Source: Apostichopus japonicus | Lineage: Eukaryota; Echinodermata; Holothuroidea; Aspidochirotida; Stichopodidae | Assembly (NCBI RefSeq): GCF_037975245.1 | Contig: NC_092570.1 | Coordinates: 17,525,918-17,585,917, forward strand | Length of the DNA: 60,000 nucleotides | Reading direction: 5' to 3' | Part shown: positions 37,789-49,194 of the stretch, one piece after another | Position numbering within the stretch: the first letter of the stretch is position 1 | Layout of the letters: the number at the start of each line of letters is the position of its first letter | Notes under the pieces: model-generated | The model's input: the letters and a program-made list of their open reading frames with translations, nothing else | What the model was told of the DNA's origin: nothing | Databases searched by the model: none | Position numbers and translations under genes: made by a program

Positions 37789-37792
<4 letters not shown>

Positions 37793-37879
<87 letters not shown>
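37793..37879. repeat. (TA)n microsatellite
   Basis: 87 bp of TA, paralogous to 16156-16218 in unit 1. Confidence 0.98.
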
Positions 37880-37881
<2 letters not shown>

Positions 37882-38926
37882 CATGCTGTCAGCAGTCGTT
37901 ATCCATGCACTCGCATACATCGAATGCATGTTCTCTCAACCGAATAAGTAGAAAATGAATTACCGAAGTAAAGTCACAGATATCACTTTGTATAACGAGC
38001 ATCACGAACATAAGGCATGTAAACTTAACTTTATTATCTTTTATTATTTTGAACGGGGACGGTGGAGCGGCAGGGGTGTTGTCCCCAACTTCTGCTCTTA
38101 CGTGTAACAATCTAACACACCAACGGTTCAGCCTATAATGGTAGACGTTAGTTGAAGCATTCAAAATTGCAATAACAAAATGCTCTGTACCTGCAAAATT
38201 CAGAGAAAATAGGGGTTTTTTTTTTGTTTCTTTTGTTGAAAGGCATTCATTTATGCAATTAGTTACGTACGTTGGTTACAAAGGATAAAAGAACCCACTC
38301 GTCATGGTGTTGAATTCTTTGAAGAAGGAAAATTAAACAATATCATAAAAGGCCATTATTTCTAAATATGGCAAATGACTTGTCGGAGAAGCTGAATAAC
38401 TTGCTTGCGCTACTTGGTGTTACTTGTGTGTAGCAAAACAGTTGATCCTGATTTGAACCCAGACAGTGCATTAACTTGTTGTAAGTTGGTTCAATTACGG
38501 TTTTCTTTGTCATTCATTATACGTGGATATTGTAGTTAGGTGATTTTGCGTATAAAAGGTGACGTTGATATGTACAGCACACATTGCTCTTCGTTGTAAC
38601 AATATCCGACGGCAGGTAACTGCCGGGTTGGTAAAAGCTGAGGTAAATATTTGCTGTTGTTGGACTTGACGAGAGGGTGGAACGTTACCTTACAATCTAT
38701 ATACGAGGTATACAAAGCGTGAGTGTCTCAAATTGAACGTGAACAAGCTATCCGTATATATCCACTTCTATACCACATTCATTATACGGGTAAGTTTCGC
38801 TGAATTATAATAATATTTTGCTATTAACTGAATATTTACGTGATCGGATGGGTGTGTTTGCAGTTCACATAGGAACTTGGTGGTGATCGGCCTAGGCCGC
38901 GATGTATGTTACTAGTAAATAGTTAT

Positions 38927-39266
38927 GGCGGTCAAGCGGGCCCTGGAGACCGTACGGGGAAAAACGCACAGGGCACGGCAACCACTATCTGCACGGAAAA
39001 TACCACAGTGGTGTATTACATCAACCGGCAGGGGGGGGGGGGGGGGCACTCACTCCGATAGGTCGTGCAGGTTGGCGTGGGAGGTGCTAACGGTGGCCAA
39101 GGACTTCGGCAAGATACTACGAGCCTCGCACATCGCCGGTAAGCAGAAATAATGGCAGACGCCCTGTCCATGGGTCAGGGGATGCATTGACCCCAACGAA
39201 TGGGCGCTAACACGTCTTCGGCAAGCCGATGATAGACCTGTTCGCGACGCAGGCAAACAACAGGCC
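38927..39266 (+). pseudogene. Fragment of DIRS-like retrotransposon RNase H
   Basis: A 340-bp insertion translates in pieces to VYYINRQGG, SCRLAWEVL, RASHIAGKQ and MADALS, then PNEWAL, resembling the DIRS-type RNase H region. A G-run (about 15 G) and further frame changes break it. It is flanked by 21-bp direct repeats (38906-38926, 39267-39287) starting ATGTTACTAG; unit 1 has one copy near 19475. It is absent from unit 1. Confidence 0.65.
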
Positions 39267-40606
39267 ATGTTACTAGTAAATAGTTATCTTAGGCATTAGG
39301 CAAGCAGGGGTATTTGTAAGTAAAAATTGACTCTCTTTCAATATAGTCCTAAGACTTTCATATGACTTAGATCCAGATTTTAAAAAAGTGTTTCAGCGGT
39401 AGGTTGGCACACCACCTTTATGGCTAGCGGTGTCGAATTCACCGCCAGGTTCACATTTTATTCGAGGTCTCTTGTTTCAAGACCCCAGCCCCGCCGGTTG
39501 GATCACTATGAGCCGGTGCCAACTCATGCCTCATTGCGCCTCTGCTAAGATTTCCAGATGACAGGAGGATGGTAGCATATGAGTCGGGCATTGATCGTTT
39601 CGTTTCTGTTGAACTTATTAATCAGTATTTCCCTCCAAAACATGCGAGGAAGTCACATAATGGCCATTAATATTTCAGTATACCGCGACCCTCAAATGTT
39701 TAGTACCCTTACCCTGCTGAAACCAAAATCGACGCCAAAAGCTGCATAAATTTACTTCTATGATTGCACGATAGAATTGCAGAAAATTTAAATATAGAAA
39801 TATATCAAATATAGTTTATAGTCTAGCTATATATACCTGTGAATGGTTTTCTTCAGAGAAATCTCGGGGGAAAATGAAAAATATGCTAAGTAGGCTTTTA
39901 TCAATATTTAGTACTTAGCATCCTCTACAAAATATAGGTTATCACTTTAGCGTTCCGTTGAAAACTAAATATATACGAGGTAAACTGAAATTACCATATT
40001 AAACACTTAAATGGTGACAAATTTAATGAGTACGGGCACTGCCGGGCAGTATCATGAATTTATTTCTCCGAAATTACTTTTATGCCGAATTTAATTCTCC
40101 TGAAATAGCAAGTCTCCTTCACCAGTCAACGTCACGTAATTCTTCTTATGTAGCGATTTCTGCCTCCATAAGTGCGTTTGTTTTTCTATCTCACCGAGGA
40201 CTTGAACAATAGAATTCCAGGTCCTCGGTTGTGATTTCTAAAGAATCACCACGTCCTCGGAAGAATTTCTATTGTATGGGGTATTGTTAAGGTTAGGGTA
40301 CGTGGATTTGAACAATGGAAAATACAATGGGGTCCTCGGTTGCAATGTAAAACCAACATGTGTGTTTGTATGTGTGTAATTGTGTTTATAGGCCTATGTT
40401 ATGTATTTGTATATGACTGTGTATATACAAATGTTTACGAGTTTTAATGTATGTGTGCATTAGTAGTGATGCTTAAATCAATCTAATTTTTTTTTTATAT
40501 GAAGGAAGTCAGAATTGGCATGTATTTAGGTTTAACTTGTTCCACAATCAAGTTTTTTTGCGGGGGGGGGGGGGGGTTAAGGGACCAGACTAGAGCTTAT
40601 GTCTAA

Positions 40607-41596
40607 TGTAAGATGGTCAGCTCTTACATAAAGTTTTCTTTTGTACTATAGTTTTACTTGTTTAGTAGTATTAGTGTACAGTGCTCACTGTATAGAGGTC
40701 TATGCATTTGTACAGTGTGTGTATTTGTATGTTGCTTGTGGTGGTAAAAGGAGGGGGATTAAAATCTCTCCTTCTGGGTTGCTAAGCAACTATCTTTGTT
40801 CTTCCTGGGAATTAGCCCTCACAGGAAATGGGGTCTGTGTATATACATTATAGGAACAAAGGGAGTTTTGAGGGTACAGTATAGGGAGTTAGGCAGTTGG
40901 CCATAAGTATTGGAGTAAGACAGTTGCACAAGAGGAGATATATAGTTTTAATGCTGGATAGTTTGTTTTAAACCTTAATTTACAAAATCAAGTTACTGTA
41001 GTCCTTATCATTTTATGGAAGGAGTCATATTCACCTGACAGTCTGGGACACTATTTACTATAAAGAATATTATTTACTTAGAGGATATAATTTTACCATA
41101 AAGGATAGGCCGGGACACCATTTGTTATAACTGACATTATTTTACCACAAAGGATATACACATTATTTTACTGGAGGATAGCCTGGACTCTATTGCTCGT
41201 TAATTAAAGGACATTATTTTGTTGGGATCAGACATTATACCATTCATCAGTTCAACTCTTTACCGATGTCGTGGAATACTGTATCTGATGTCGTGGAAGA
41301 CCTCTACCTGATGTCACCAGCACGCAGACTCACCAGAACAGCTTTATAAATTAAGTGTATTTACTTTACTTTTGGGTGTGCACCTCACTACTGTAAGTTG
41401 TTTTATTTAATTCTTTGACTGGGCCCAGGTCATCTGTACTGTATATTGTTTGTTATTCATAATTATAATTTCTTTTGATCCAATCCAGTTGAGTTTTCTA
41501 TTTTTTATGTGTCTTGCTCTGTGTTTGGTCCCCACACCAAACCCAGAGTTCTCTGATCAAGAAAAACATTTATTTTCAGTGGCAAACACCCTTACA
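40607..41596 (+). repeat. 5' LTR
   Basis: 990 bp, TGTAAGATGG to CCCTTACA. Contains TATAAA near 41345 and degenerate internal repeats with ATTATTTTAC and AAAGGATA (about 41045-41240). Reads the same as the 3' LTR. Confidence 0.97.
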
Positions 41597-41600
41597 TAAT

Positions 41601-41616
41601 TGGTAGTACGAGTGGG
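41601..41616 (+). other. Candidate primer-binding site
   Basis: TGGTAGTACGAGTGGG begins four bases after the 5' LTR, where a tRNA primer site is expected. The tRNA is not identified. Confidence 0.5.
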
Positions 41617-41736
41617 GTTATTAAACTGATCAGAAAGACACAGCTCATGACCAACTGCAGTGGAACAAGTTAAATTTCAGAGATATTTATATATATATAT
41701 TTTATATTTTTATTATTATTGGTCACAATTCTCACC

Positions 41737-42681
41737 ATGAATGATAATATTGCTACCACTAGTACTAACATAGGGGGCCAACACGCAATGTCATATATGT
41801 TTATGCCAAATGTACATATTCCTACTTTTACGGGTCACCCCAAAAGTGTTAATGACCCCTCACTTACTGATTGGGTTGCAGCTGTTAAAGCAGCCTATCA
41901 TACATTTAATACACCAAACGACCAACAGGCTGCTTTAGCAATCAGGTACCTAGGAGGGGAAGCAAAGCGAGAGGTCTCTGTCCTAGCTGCAGCTGAAAGA
42001 GATACGGCCAACAAAGTGTTCAAAGTTCTACAAAATATATATGGAGACAAAACCCCTGAAAATACTCTCATGGCCACATTTTATTCACGGGGTCAGAGAA
42101 GCGAGGAGACTATCAGACAATACGGACTTGGTTTGCGGGAATTGCAAAATCGAATAGTCTCACGATTTCCAAATACAATAGTGAACCCAGACAGGGCCCT
42201 AAGAGATCGCTTCGTGGCAGGTATTAGAAACAGTGCCATACAGATGGAACTCCGAAGGGAGATTCGAAAGAAAAATAGCATGACATTCGAGGAGGTGAAG
42301 CATGAGGGTATTCATCTGGAGGAAGAGTTCCTGGTAGAACCAGCACCAACGATCAACCAAACTATGGCAGCAACAGTGCAACAAGTGCGTAGGGATGAAC
42401 CGGTTGATAATCTAGTATCTCTGGAGCGTAAGCTGATGGCATGGCAGCAAAAGATGGAGGATTCCATTAAAGGCTTACAACAGGAAGTGATTAGGTTGAA
42501 GGGGTCTCCAGCAGAAACAAGGGGGTATAGAGGACGACCAGATGACCAGTACTCACCCGATGGCCGACCAGTTTGCAGGTATTGCAAGATTGCTGGACAT
42601 ATTGAAAGAGTTTGTAGGAAAAAGATGGCTGCCAGTCAACAAGTAACTTCTCCACCCGCACAGCAACATCATTTAAACTAG
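41737..42681 (+). CDS. gag: Gag polyprotein of gypsy element
   Basis: 314 aa from the ATG at 41737. The helical N-terminal two thirds resembles retrotransposon Gag capsid (for example AIRYLGGEAKREV and FYSRGQRSEETIRQYG). A single CCHC zinc knuckle near the C-terminus (C280, C283, H288, C293) would bind RNA. It ends in TAG at 42679-42681. An in-frame TTG lies upstream, but the ATG is the natural start. Forms the virus-like particle that packages the element RNA. Confidence 0.93.
   Translation: MNDNIATTSTNIGGQHAMSYMFMPNVHIPTFTGHPKSVNDPSLTDWVAAVKAAYHTFNTPNDQQAALAIRYLGGEAKREVSVLAAAERDTANKVFKVLQNIYGDKTPENTLMATFYSRGQRSEETIRQYGLGLRELQNRIVSRFPNTIVNPDRALRDRFVAGIRNSAIQMELRREIRKKNSMTFEEVKHEGIHLEEEFLVEPAPTINQTMAATVQQVRRDEPVDNLVSLERKLMAWQQKMEDSIKGLQQEVIRLKGSPAETRGYRGRPDDQYSPDGRPVCRYCKIAGHIERVCRKKMAASQQVTSPPAQQHHLN
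42672..42678 (+). promoter_or_regulatory. -1 ribosomal frameshift heptamer TTTAAAC
   Basis: T TTA AAC in the gag frame sits immediately before the gag TAG, and pol is open in the -1 frame across it. This is a canonical efficient slippery sequence. A weak stem (GAGCC 42698-42702 with GGCTC 42735-42739) lies downstream; no convincing pseudoknot was worked out. Confidence 0.85.
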
Positions 42682-45600
42682 TGAAGTCCAAGGTTGCGAG
42701 CCAGACTGCGGATGACTCTATGTGTAAATTACAAGGCTCAGAAAACAGAACACTGTCACCACCCGGCTTAAAGGCAAGACTTGTTGGTGATTACCTGACG
42801 ATTGACATCATCATTGACGGTGTAAGGACCACCTGTCTTATTGATACTGGTTCACAGGTTACAACCATCTCAGAGGACTTTTTCACCCGACAACTGACTC
42901 GGAGAGATGTTCAAAAAGAACCATTACATTGGTTGAAATTGACAGCAGCCAATGGTTTAGCCGTTCCATTTCTCGGGGGTGCTGAGATGTCAGTGGAAGT
43001 TGCAGGAGTTAACCTAGAGGTCTTTGCATTAATTGTCCAAAATGAACCAATACAGGGGGTACCATGTCTGTTGGGCATGAATGTGATATCTCAGTGCCAA
43101 GAGATATTGTTCCATCATTGCGCTCCACGATTCCTCAGTCATCTTACACCCAATGTCAGGAATACGTCAGTCCTATTTCAATCTACAACTATGCAGCTAG
43201 ACCCGCAAGAGTCACAGCCATTGCCCATAGACAGCACTGGAAGGATTGGACGAGTGACCATCAGGGGGAATGGTCCCATAACAATAAAGGGCCATGAGGA
43301 AATTTTGATTGATGCCTGCTGTAATGAGTTGAAATCTCACAAACGACCTATTCAAGCTTTGCTGGAGCCGATGCCCTCAGATCGCTATAATTTGCCCCAC
43401 AACATACTGGTCGCCCGAACACTCGTAATTGTCAATAATAACCGAGTAACTGCCCGTGTGGTCAATGTAGGTGATCACGACATAACCTTGCCTAAAGGTG
43501 CTCCACTGGGTGAATTATTTCAGGTAGAAGTGTTGCCATCGTCAGCAAAAGAAGTTGAAATTCAACAAACAGGCCCAAATACTCTCCAGGTTGGAATCCA
43601 ACAGCAGCATGTTTCCACTTCAACGGTCATTAACAATTCTGACCAAATAGTACCTGATGTTGATGTGAACACCAATGACTTGACAAAAGAGCAGACACAG
43701 AAGCTGCAAGAATTCCTGTGCTCCCACCAGCAAGTATTTTCACAACATGACAGTGATTATGGCTGTACAGACACGATCATGCATACTATTCCCACAGGTG
43801 ACGAGTTACCCAGCCGAGAACGCTATCGCATGATCCCACCAAAATTATACAAAGAGGTCAAAGAACAACTCCAAGTCATGTTGGATAAAGGGGTAATCAA
43901 GGAGAGTTACAGCCCCTGGGCAGCGCCAATGGTGTTGGTGAAGAAGGGAGATGGGACCATAAGAATATGTGTAGACTACAGAAAGTTGAATGATAAGACC
44001 AGAAAGGACGCTTTTCCACTACCCAGAATACACGAATCTCTCAATGCACTTAGCAAAGCTAAATTATTTTCTACACTAGACTTGGCCAGTGGCTTTTGGC
44101 AAGTGGAAATGAGCCCAGAGGACCAACCCAAGACGGCATTCACAACACCCATGGGATTATACGAGTTCAACAGGATGCCCTTTGGACTCTGTAATGCCCC
44201 AGCAACATTCCAGCGGCTGATGCAAGGATGTCTAGGAGACCTCAATTATGAGTCAGTGCTTCTCTACATAGACGATATTATTGTGTTTTCTGAAGACTTT
44301 GATACGCACCTAAACCGGCTAGGGACAGTATTGAGTCGCCTCCACCAACATGGACTGAAAGTAAAACCGTCTAAGTGCCATCTGTTAAAATCTTCAGTGC
44401 GATACTTGGGCCATGTAGTATCAGCTGATGGTGTTGCTACTGAACCTGATAAGTGCAAGTCTATCGAGGAATGGCCAACGCCCAATAGTGTTAAAGATGT
44501 AAGATGCTTCTTGGGATTGGCTGGATTTTACCGTCGGTTTGTTCAAGATTTTTCAAAGATTGCAGCTCCGCTACATGGTCTCACACGAATTCCCAAGAAC
44601 GAGAATAAACATCCAGTGAAATCTAAATTTGAATGGACTGAAGAGTGTCAAGATGCATTTATCAAGCTGAAATCGTGTCTGTCATCACCTCCAATTCTAG
44701 CCTATGCTGACCACAGTTTGCCATTCCTATTGTATACAGATGCAAGCAATTTGGGTCTTGGTGCTATACTAAGCCAAGTACAGGGAGAGCAAGAACGAGT
44801 CATTGCTTACGCAAGCCGTAGCCTACGAGAGTCGGAGAGAAATGACAGGAATTATAGCGCATTCAAGCTGGAGTTGCTTGCAGTGACTTGGGCAGTCACC
44901 CAGAAATTCAAGGACTATCTGATGGGAGCAGAAGTCACCATCTACACTGACCACAACCCATTAGTACATCTACACTCCGCTAATCTTGGAACCATCGAGC
45001 AACGGTGGGTTGCAAAACTCTCCTGTTTCAATTACAAGATTAAGTATAAACCTGGTCGAAATAATGCCAATGCTGACGCACTGTCCCGATATCCACATGT
45101 ACTTAATAATTCTGGGGACGTCGATGAAGATGAGATGAATGCTTATGCAATGCAGCTGGAAGCTGCTCAGGGCAGTGAGACATTTCCAGGTTATACAATG
45201 GAAGAACTCAGGTTCAAACAACAAGGAGATGTTACAATTAAAGAGGTGGTAGACAGGTTGAATGAAGGGACCAGACCCGCTGTTCATGGTACGTCAAAAG
45301 CTTTTAAAGTCCTCTGTAACCAGTGGCAGAAATTGAAGATGAAAAATGGGCTTCTGTTCCGAACATACAAGGAGAAAAGGGGTGCTAGGTGCCAAGAGCA
45401 ACTTATTGTTCCAGAGGGCCTCCAAGCTGACATTCTCCTTGCCCTGCATGATCATGCCAATCACCCTTCGTCAGAGCGGACATTGGCTTTGCTGCGAAAA
45501 CGGTTCTACTGGCCAGGAATGACCTCGGACACCAATGAATATTGCAAAAGATGTGAAAGATGCAGCTTGAGGAGACCACCTGCTCCTAGCACCAGAGCCC

Positions 45601-46883
45601 CACTGGTACCCATCAAGACATCAGCCCCACTAGAGCTACTTTCAGTCGACTTCCTGAAGTTAGATGTTTCCTCTGATGGGTATGAGAATGTCCTTGTGAT
45701 GATAGACCATTTCACTAAGTTAGCTGTTGCAGTGCCTACCAGGGATCAGACTGCAGTAACGACAGCAAGGGTACTCTGGCAACAATTCTTCACAAAGTAT
45801 GGTTGTCCTGCCAGAATCATTTCAGATCAGGGAAGAAATTTTGAATCGATTGTGGTAGCTGAATTGTGCAAATTGTATGGGATACAGAAGAGCAGAACAT
45901 CGCCATATCATCCTGCCGGAAACGGTGTTTGTGAAAGACTAAATCGTTCACTTATCAACATGGTGCGTTCCCTGCCCGAAGAGAAGAAGAATAAGTGGCC
46001 AAGTCTGTTACCAGAACTCACATATATCTACAACAACACGCCACATTCCTCCACTGGTCATACACCCTTCTACTTAATGTTTGGTCGGGAAGGCAGGCTT
46101 CCAATTGATTTGACCTTTGGACTGAATGACAACCAAACGGAAACTTCCACCAGTGACTGGGTTATCAACCATGGGAGACGCCTACATGATGCCCATCAGC
46201 TGGCCGAGAGGGAGATGAATAAGGCATCCCAGGTGCAGAAACACAACTTTGACAAGAAAGCGAAGGCGAAACAGTTGTGTAGGGGTGAACGAGTACTGTT
46301 ACAGAGACGAGACTTCAAGGGGCGACACAAGGTGAAAGACCACTGGTATCCTACCCCCTATATTGTTGTAGAACAAATAAACCCAGATATACCGGTGTAT
46401 AAGGTCAGACCTGAAAGCGGCAGTGGAGATGAGAAAATTGTACACCGCAATAGGTTGAAGCCATGTACCATTGACTTTACAACAGATGAAGTAGAGGAAC
46501 CCACCAATGAACCGTTGTCTGCACCAGAGGAAGAGGTCACCCCTCTAATCGCAATCCCCATCTTGGAGCCACCAGTTATCCCGGAACATAATCATACACA
46601 TGATGAAGAAGTTCTACCTGAACCTGAAGTTATGGGAAATAATGACCAATCGAAACCAAACCACGCCCGAACCTCCACTCCTCCTAGGGAATATGATTTG
46701 CAGCCTGTTAGGGAATCTAGACGGTTAAGAGGGTTATCCCCATTACAAAATAATGGCATAAATACATTGCATTGTGTGTTGACCCCCATTACCATCAAGT
46801 CTTCGTGGTTAGAACATGGGTTAAAAGTTGCAAAATCTCAAGATTATTTCATGCATAGTGTATTAAACTGTATCAGTGATTAA
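42681..46883 (+). CDS. pol: Pol polyprotein: protease, RT, RNase H, integrase
   Basis: About 1400 codons without a stop, in the -1 frame relative to gag; no independent start is needed. Aspartic protease LIDTGS (D55-G57). Reverse transcriptase with LDLASGFWQV and YIDD (529-532). RNase H with YTDASN (685-690) and TDHNPL. Integrase with zinc-binding region HDHANHPSSERT then CKRCERC, and catalytic D990, D1049 and E1085 (D-x35-E). A basic stretch and a GPY/F-like segment (WYPTPYIVVEQI) follow, then an acidic/proline tail of about 130 residues. All catalytic residues are present. Copies the RNA genome and integrates the cDNA. First in-frame ATG is at 42720. Confidence 0.97.
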   Translation: MKSKVASQTADDSMCKLQGSENRTLSPPGLKARLVGDYLTIDIIIDGVRTTCLIDTGSQVTTISEDFFTRQLTRRDVQKEPLHWLKLTAANGLAVPFLGGAEMSVEVAGVNLEVFALIVQNEPIQGVPCLLGMNVISQCQEILFHHCAPRFLSHLTPNVRNTSVLFQSTTMQLDPQESQPLPIDSTGRIGRVTIRGNGPITIKGHEEILIDACCNELKSHKRPIQALLEPMPSDRYNLPHNILVARTLVIVNNNRVTARVVNVGDHDITLPKGAPLGELFQVEVLPSSAKEVEIQQTGPNTLQVGIQQQHVSTSTVINNSDQIVPDVDVNTNDLTKEQTQKLQEFLCSHQQVFSQHDSDYGCTDTIMHTIPTGDELPSRERYRMIPPKLYKEVKEQLQVMLDKGVIKESYSPWAAPMVLVKKGDGTIRICVDYRKLNDKTRKDAFPLPRIHESLNALSKAKLFSTLDLASGFWQVEMSPEDQPKTAFTTPMGLYEFNRMPFGLCNAPATFQRLMQGCLGDLNYESVLLYIDDIIVFSEDFDTHLNRLGTVLSRLHQHGLKVKPSKCHLLKSSVRYLGHVVSADGVATEPDKCKSIEEWPTPNSVKDVRCFLGLAGFYRRFVQDFSKIAAPLHGLTRIPKNENKHPVKSKFEWTEECQDAFIKLKSCLSSPPILAYADHSLPFLLYTDASNLGLGAILSQVQGEQERVIAYASRSLRESERNDRNYSAFKLELLAVTWAVTQKFKDYLMGAEVTIYTDHNPLVHLHSANLGTIEQRWVAKLSCFNYKIKYKPGRNNANADALSRYPHVLNNSGDVDEDEMNAYAMQLEAAQGSETFPGYTMEELRFKQQGDVTIKEVVDRLNEGTRPAVHGTSKAFKVLCNQWQKLKMKNGLLFRTYKEKRGARCQEQLIVPEGLQADILLALHDHANHPSSERTLALLRKRFYWPGMTSDTNEYCKRCERCSLRRPPAPSTRAPLVPIKTSAPLELLSVDFLKLDVSSDGYENVLVMIDHFTKLAVAVPTRDQTAVTTARVLWQQFFTKYGCPARIISDQGRNFESIVVAELCKLYGIQKSRTSPYHPAGNGVCERLNRSLINMVRSLPEEKKNKWPSLLPELTYIYNNTPHSSTGHTPFYLMFGREGRLPIDLTFGLNDNQTETSTSDWVINHGRRLHDAHQLAEREMNKASQVQKHNFDKKAKAKQLCRGERVLLQRRDFKGRHKVKDHWYPTPYIVVEQINPDIPVYKVRPESGSGDEKIVHRNRLKPCTIDFTTDEVEEPTNEPLSAPEEEVTPLIAIPILEPPVIPEHNHTHDEEVLPEPEVMGNNDQSKPNHARTSTPPREYDLQPVRESRRLRGLSPLQNNGINTLHCVLTPITIKSSWLEHGLKVAKSQDYFMHSVLNCISD

Positions 46884-47047
46884 TTTGGTATGTTGCTGTA
46901 CATAGTATTTCATTTCTTTAGTTTGCTTTTGAGTTGTATTATTTCTTTTGTTGCTCTTCCAGTGTTCAGTGAGAGCAGTCTCAAAATGTTTTTGTACTTA
47001 AGTTTATTGCTCATTTTGTTGTTGTTGTCAAGTATGCCAACTTTAAG

Positions 47048-47058
47048 CAGGAGGGAGA
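47048..47058 (+). other. Polypurine tract
   Basis: AGGAGGGAGA abuts the 3' LTR, the plus-strand priming site. Confidence 0.85.
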
Positions 47059-48048
47059 TGTAAGATGGTCAGCTCTTACATAAAGTTTTCTTTTGTACTA
47101 TAGTTTTACTTGTTTAGTAGTATTAGTGTACAGTGCTCACTGTATAGAGGTCTATGCATTTGTACAGTGTGTGTATTTGTATGTTGCTTGTGGTGGTAAA
47201 AGGAGGGGGATTAAAATCTCTCCTTCTGGGTTGCTAAGCAACTATCTTTGTTCTTCCTGGGAATTAGCCCTCACAGGAAATGGGGTCTGTGTATATACAT
47301 TATAGGAACAAAGGGAGTTTTGAGGGTACAGTATAGGGAGTTAGGCAGTTGGCCATAAGTATTGGAGTAAGACAGTTGCACAAGAGGAGATATATAGTTT
47401 TAATGCTGGATAGTTTGTTTTAAACCTTAATTTACAAAATCAAGTTACTGTAGTCCTTATCATTTTATGGAAGGAGTCATATTCACCTGACAGTCTGGGA
47501 CACTATTTACTATAAAGAATATTATTTACTTAGAGGATATAATTTTACCATAAAGGATAGGCCGGGACACCATTTGTTATAACTGACATTATTTTACCAC
47601 AAAGGATATACACATTATTTTACTGGAGGATAGCCTGGACTCTATTGCTCGTTAATTAAAGGACATTATTTTGTTGGGATCAGACATTATACCATTCATC
47701 AGTTCAACTCTTTACCGATGTCGTGGAATACTGTATCTGATGTCGTGGAAGACCTCTACCTGATGTCACCAGCACGCAGACTCACCAGAACAGCTTTATA
47801 AATTAAGTGTATTTACTTTACTTTTGGGTGTGCACCTCACTACTGTAAGTTGTTTTATTTAATTCTTTGACTGGGCCCAGGTCATCTGTACTGTATATTG
47901 TTTGTTATTCATAATTATAATTTCTTTTGATCCAATCCAGTTGAGTTTTCTATTTTTTATGTGTCTTGCTCTGTGTTTGGTCCCCACACCAAACCCAGAG
48001 TTCTCTGATCAAGAAAAACATTTATTTTCAGTGGCAAACACCCTTACA
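47059..48048 (+). repeat. 3' LTR
   Basis: 990 bp, same ends as the 5' LTR. No difference seen by eye. Confidence 0.97.
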
Positions 48049-48079
48049 CTAACATCACATTATCTGTTTCGACACTCTT

Positions 48080-49190
48080 CTTGTTATCAGTTTGTCTTGT
48101 GATTGGTGTTGTACATAGGCGTAGGAATCGTAGGGGTGGGGAAGGGGAGGGGCCAGAGAGGGCAGTTGCCCCTACTTTGGAAAGTGGGAGTGGGGCAAGA
48201 GTATGTTTCTGCTAACTCATTTTGCTAACTAGAAAATTTTCTAATTAAAGATGTACTACACAGCATTGATGGATCCATATATTAGTAACAAAAGTGCCAG
48301 GTATTCAAGTAATCGAACTTCAGTCCCATAACGAATCAAACATTCTAATTGTTGACGTATAGGCTTATAGATGGAGGGGGCATGGGATTCCCTCCATCCA
48401 CCTCCCACATGATTTAGATAGGATCAGAGGTGGGTTCAGAGTTTTACAAAGGAGGGGTGTAGCCGTGGCTTCGTCGAAGCATCATGTGCAGACTCCCATA
48501 TATATATATTTTAAAAATTAACATGTTGACGTCATGTAATGCATTCTAAGGCATACTTAGACTATCAATTAGGTTTGTAACAAGCTCTAAACGCAACTTT
48601 ACTTTATACTTGAATTGTTGTGCTAGTTTGAATGGAGGGGGTGGGGTGGGGGAGGGGCGGGAACGTACTATCATCAACACAAAATGGATCCCACTTCAGG
48701 GCGTCATGGGCCCGGGAAAAATGCCCAAATTGTTCCCTAGATGGATTATGTAAAACTCCCCCACCTGAACCTCCCCCCCCCCATCTGACGATGGAGGTCA
48801 TTGGGGCAATATCTCCCCTTCCTAGACTTTGCGCACGCCACAGTCTTGGCGTATTTCTTGGAACTGATTCATACCCCAATTTTTGTTCAAGTTATGGCTC
48901 CATACGTTGACTATATAGGTTTCTATACCTGTATATATTAATGATCAATGAATCTTTCTTTTTTTTTTGATTCTCGAGTATACCGAGACATTGATACATT
49001 TGTAGTCATATTTTAAGCACTTAATATTTTTACTGGTAAACCAGTACTCCACCGTAACAATATACCGCGTTTATCCATTCTTCACATTGGATTAATAGTG
49101 CGCAGTTACCTGTGTATATGGTCACAGCAGCTTATTGTGTGGGACTATAGCATTCTCGCTGTGTTTCTTTTTCTTGGGGGGGGGGGGGAG
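48080..49190. other. Unit 2 intergenic sequence
   Basis: Matches unit 1 from 22385 onward (for example GAGGGCAGTTGCCCCTAC). No exon recognised. Confidence 0.5.
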
Positions 49191-49194
49191 GAGG

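Larger units (their letters stand above)
40607..48048 (+). mobile_element. Ty3/gypsy LTR retrotransposon, complete
   Basis: A 7442-bp element: 5' LTR, leader, gag, pol in the -1 frame, polypurine tract and 3' LTR. LTRs start TG and end CA. The 4-bp repeat CTAA flanks it (40603-40606, 48049-48052). Pol order protease-RT-RNase H-integrase identifies Ty3/gypsy. No envelope-like frame lies between pol and the 3' LTR. Identical-looking LTRs and unbroken frames indicate a very recent, possibly still active insertion. Located in duplication unit 2 only. Confidence 0.97.

Noticed and set aside
40641-40853. Identical 70-aa frames in both LTRs
   Set aside because: They arise only because the LTRs are copies; no retroelement protein is expected there.
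46884-47058. Possible envelope gene after pol
   Set aside because: Only 175 bp lie between pol and the 3' LTR, with no frame of useful length.
48604-48910. Overlapping frames of about 90 aa on both strands
   Set aside because: They are rich in Gly/Pro/Ser from G/C runs, have no conserved motif, and are absent in matching form in unit 1.
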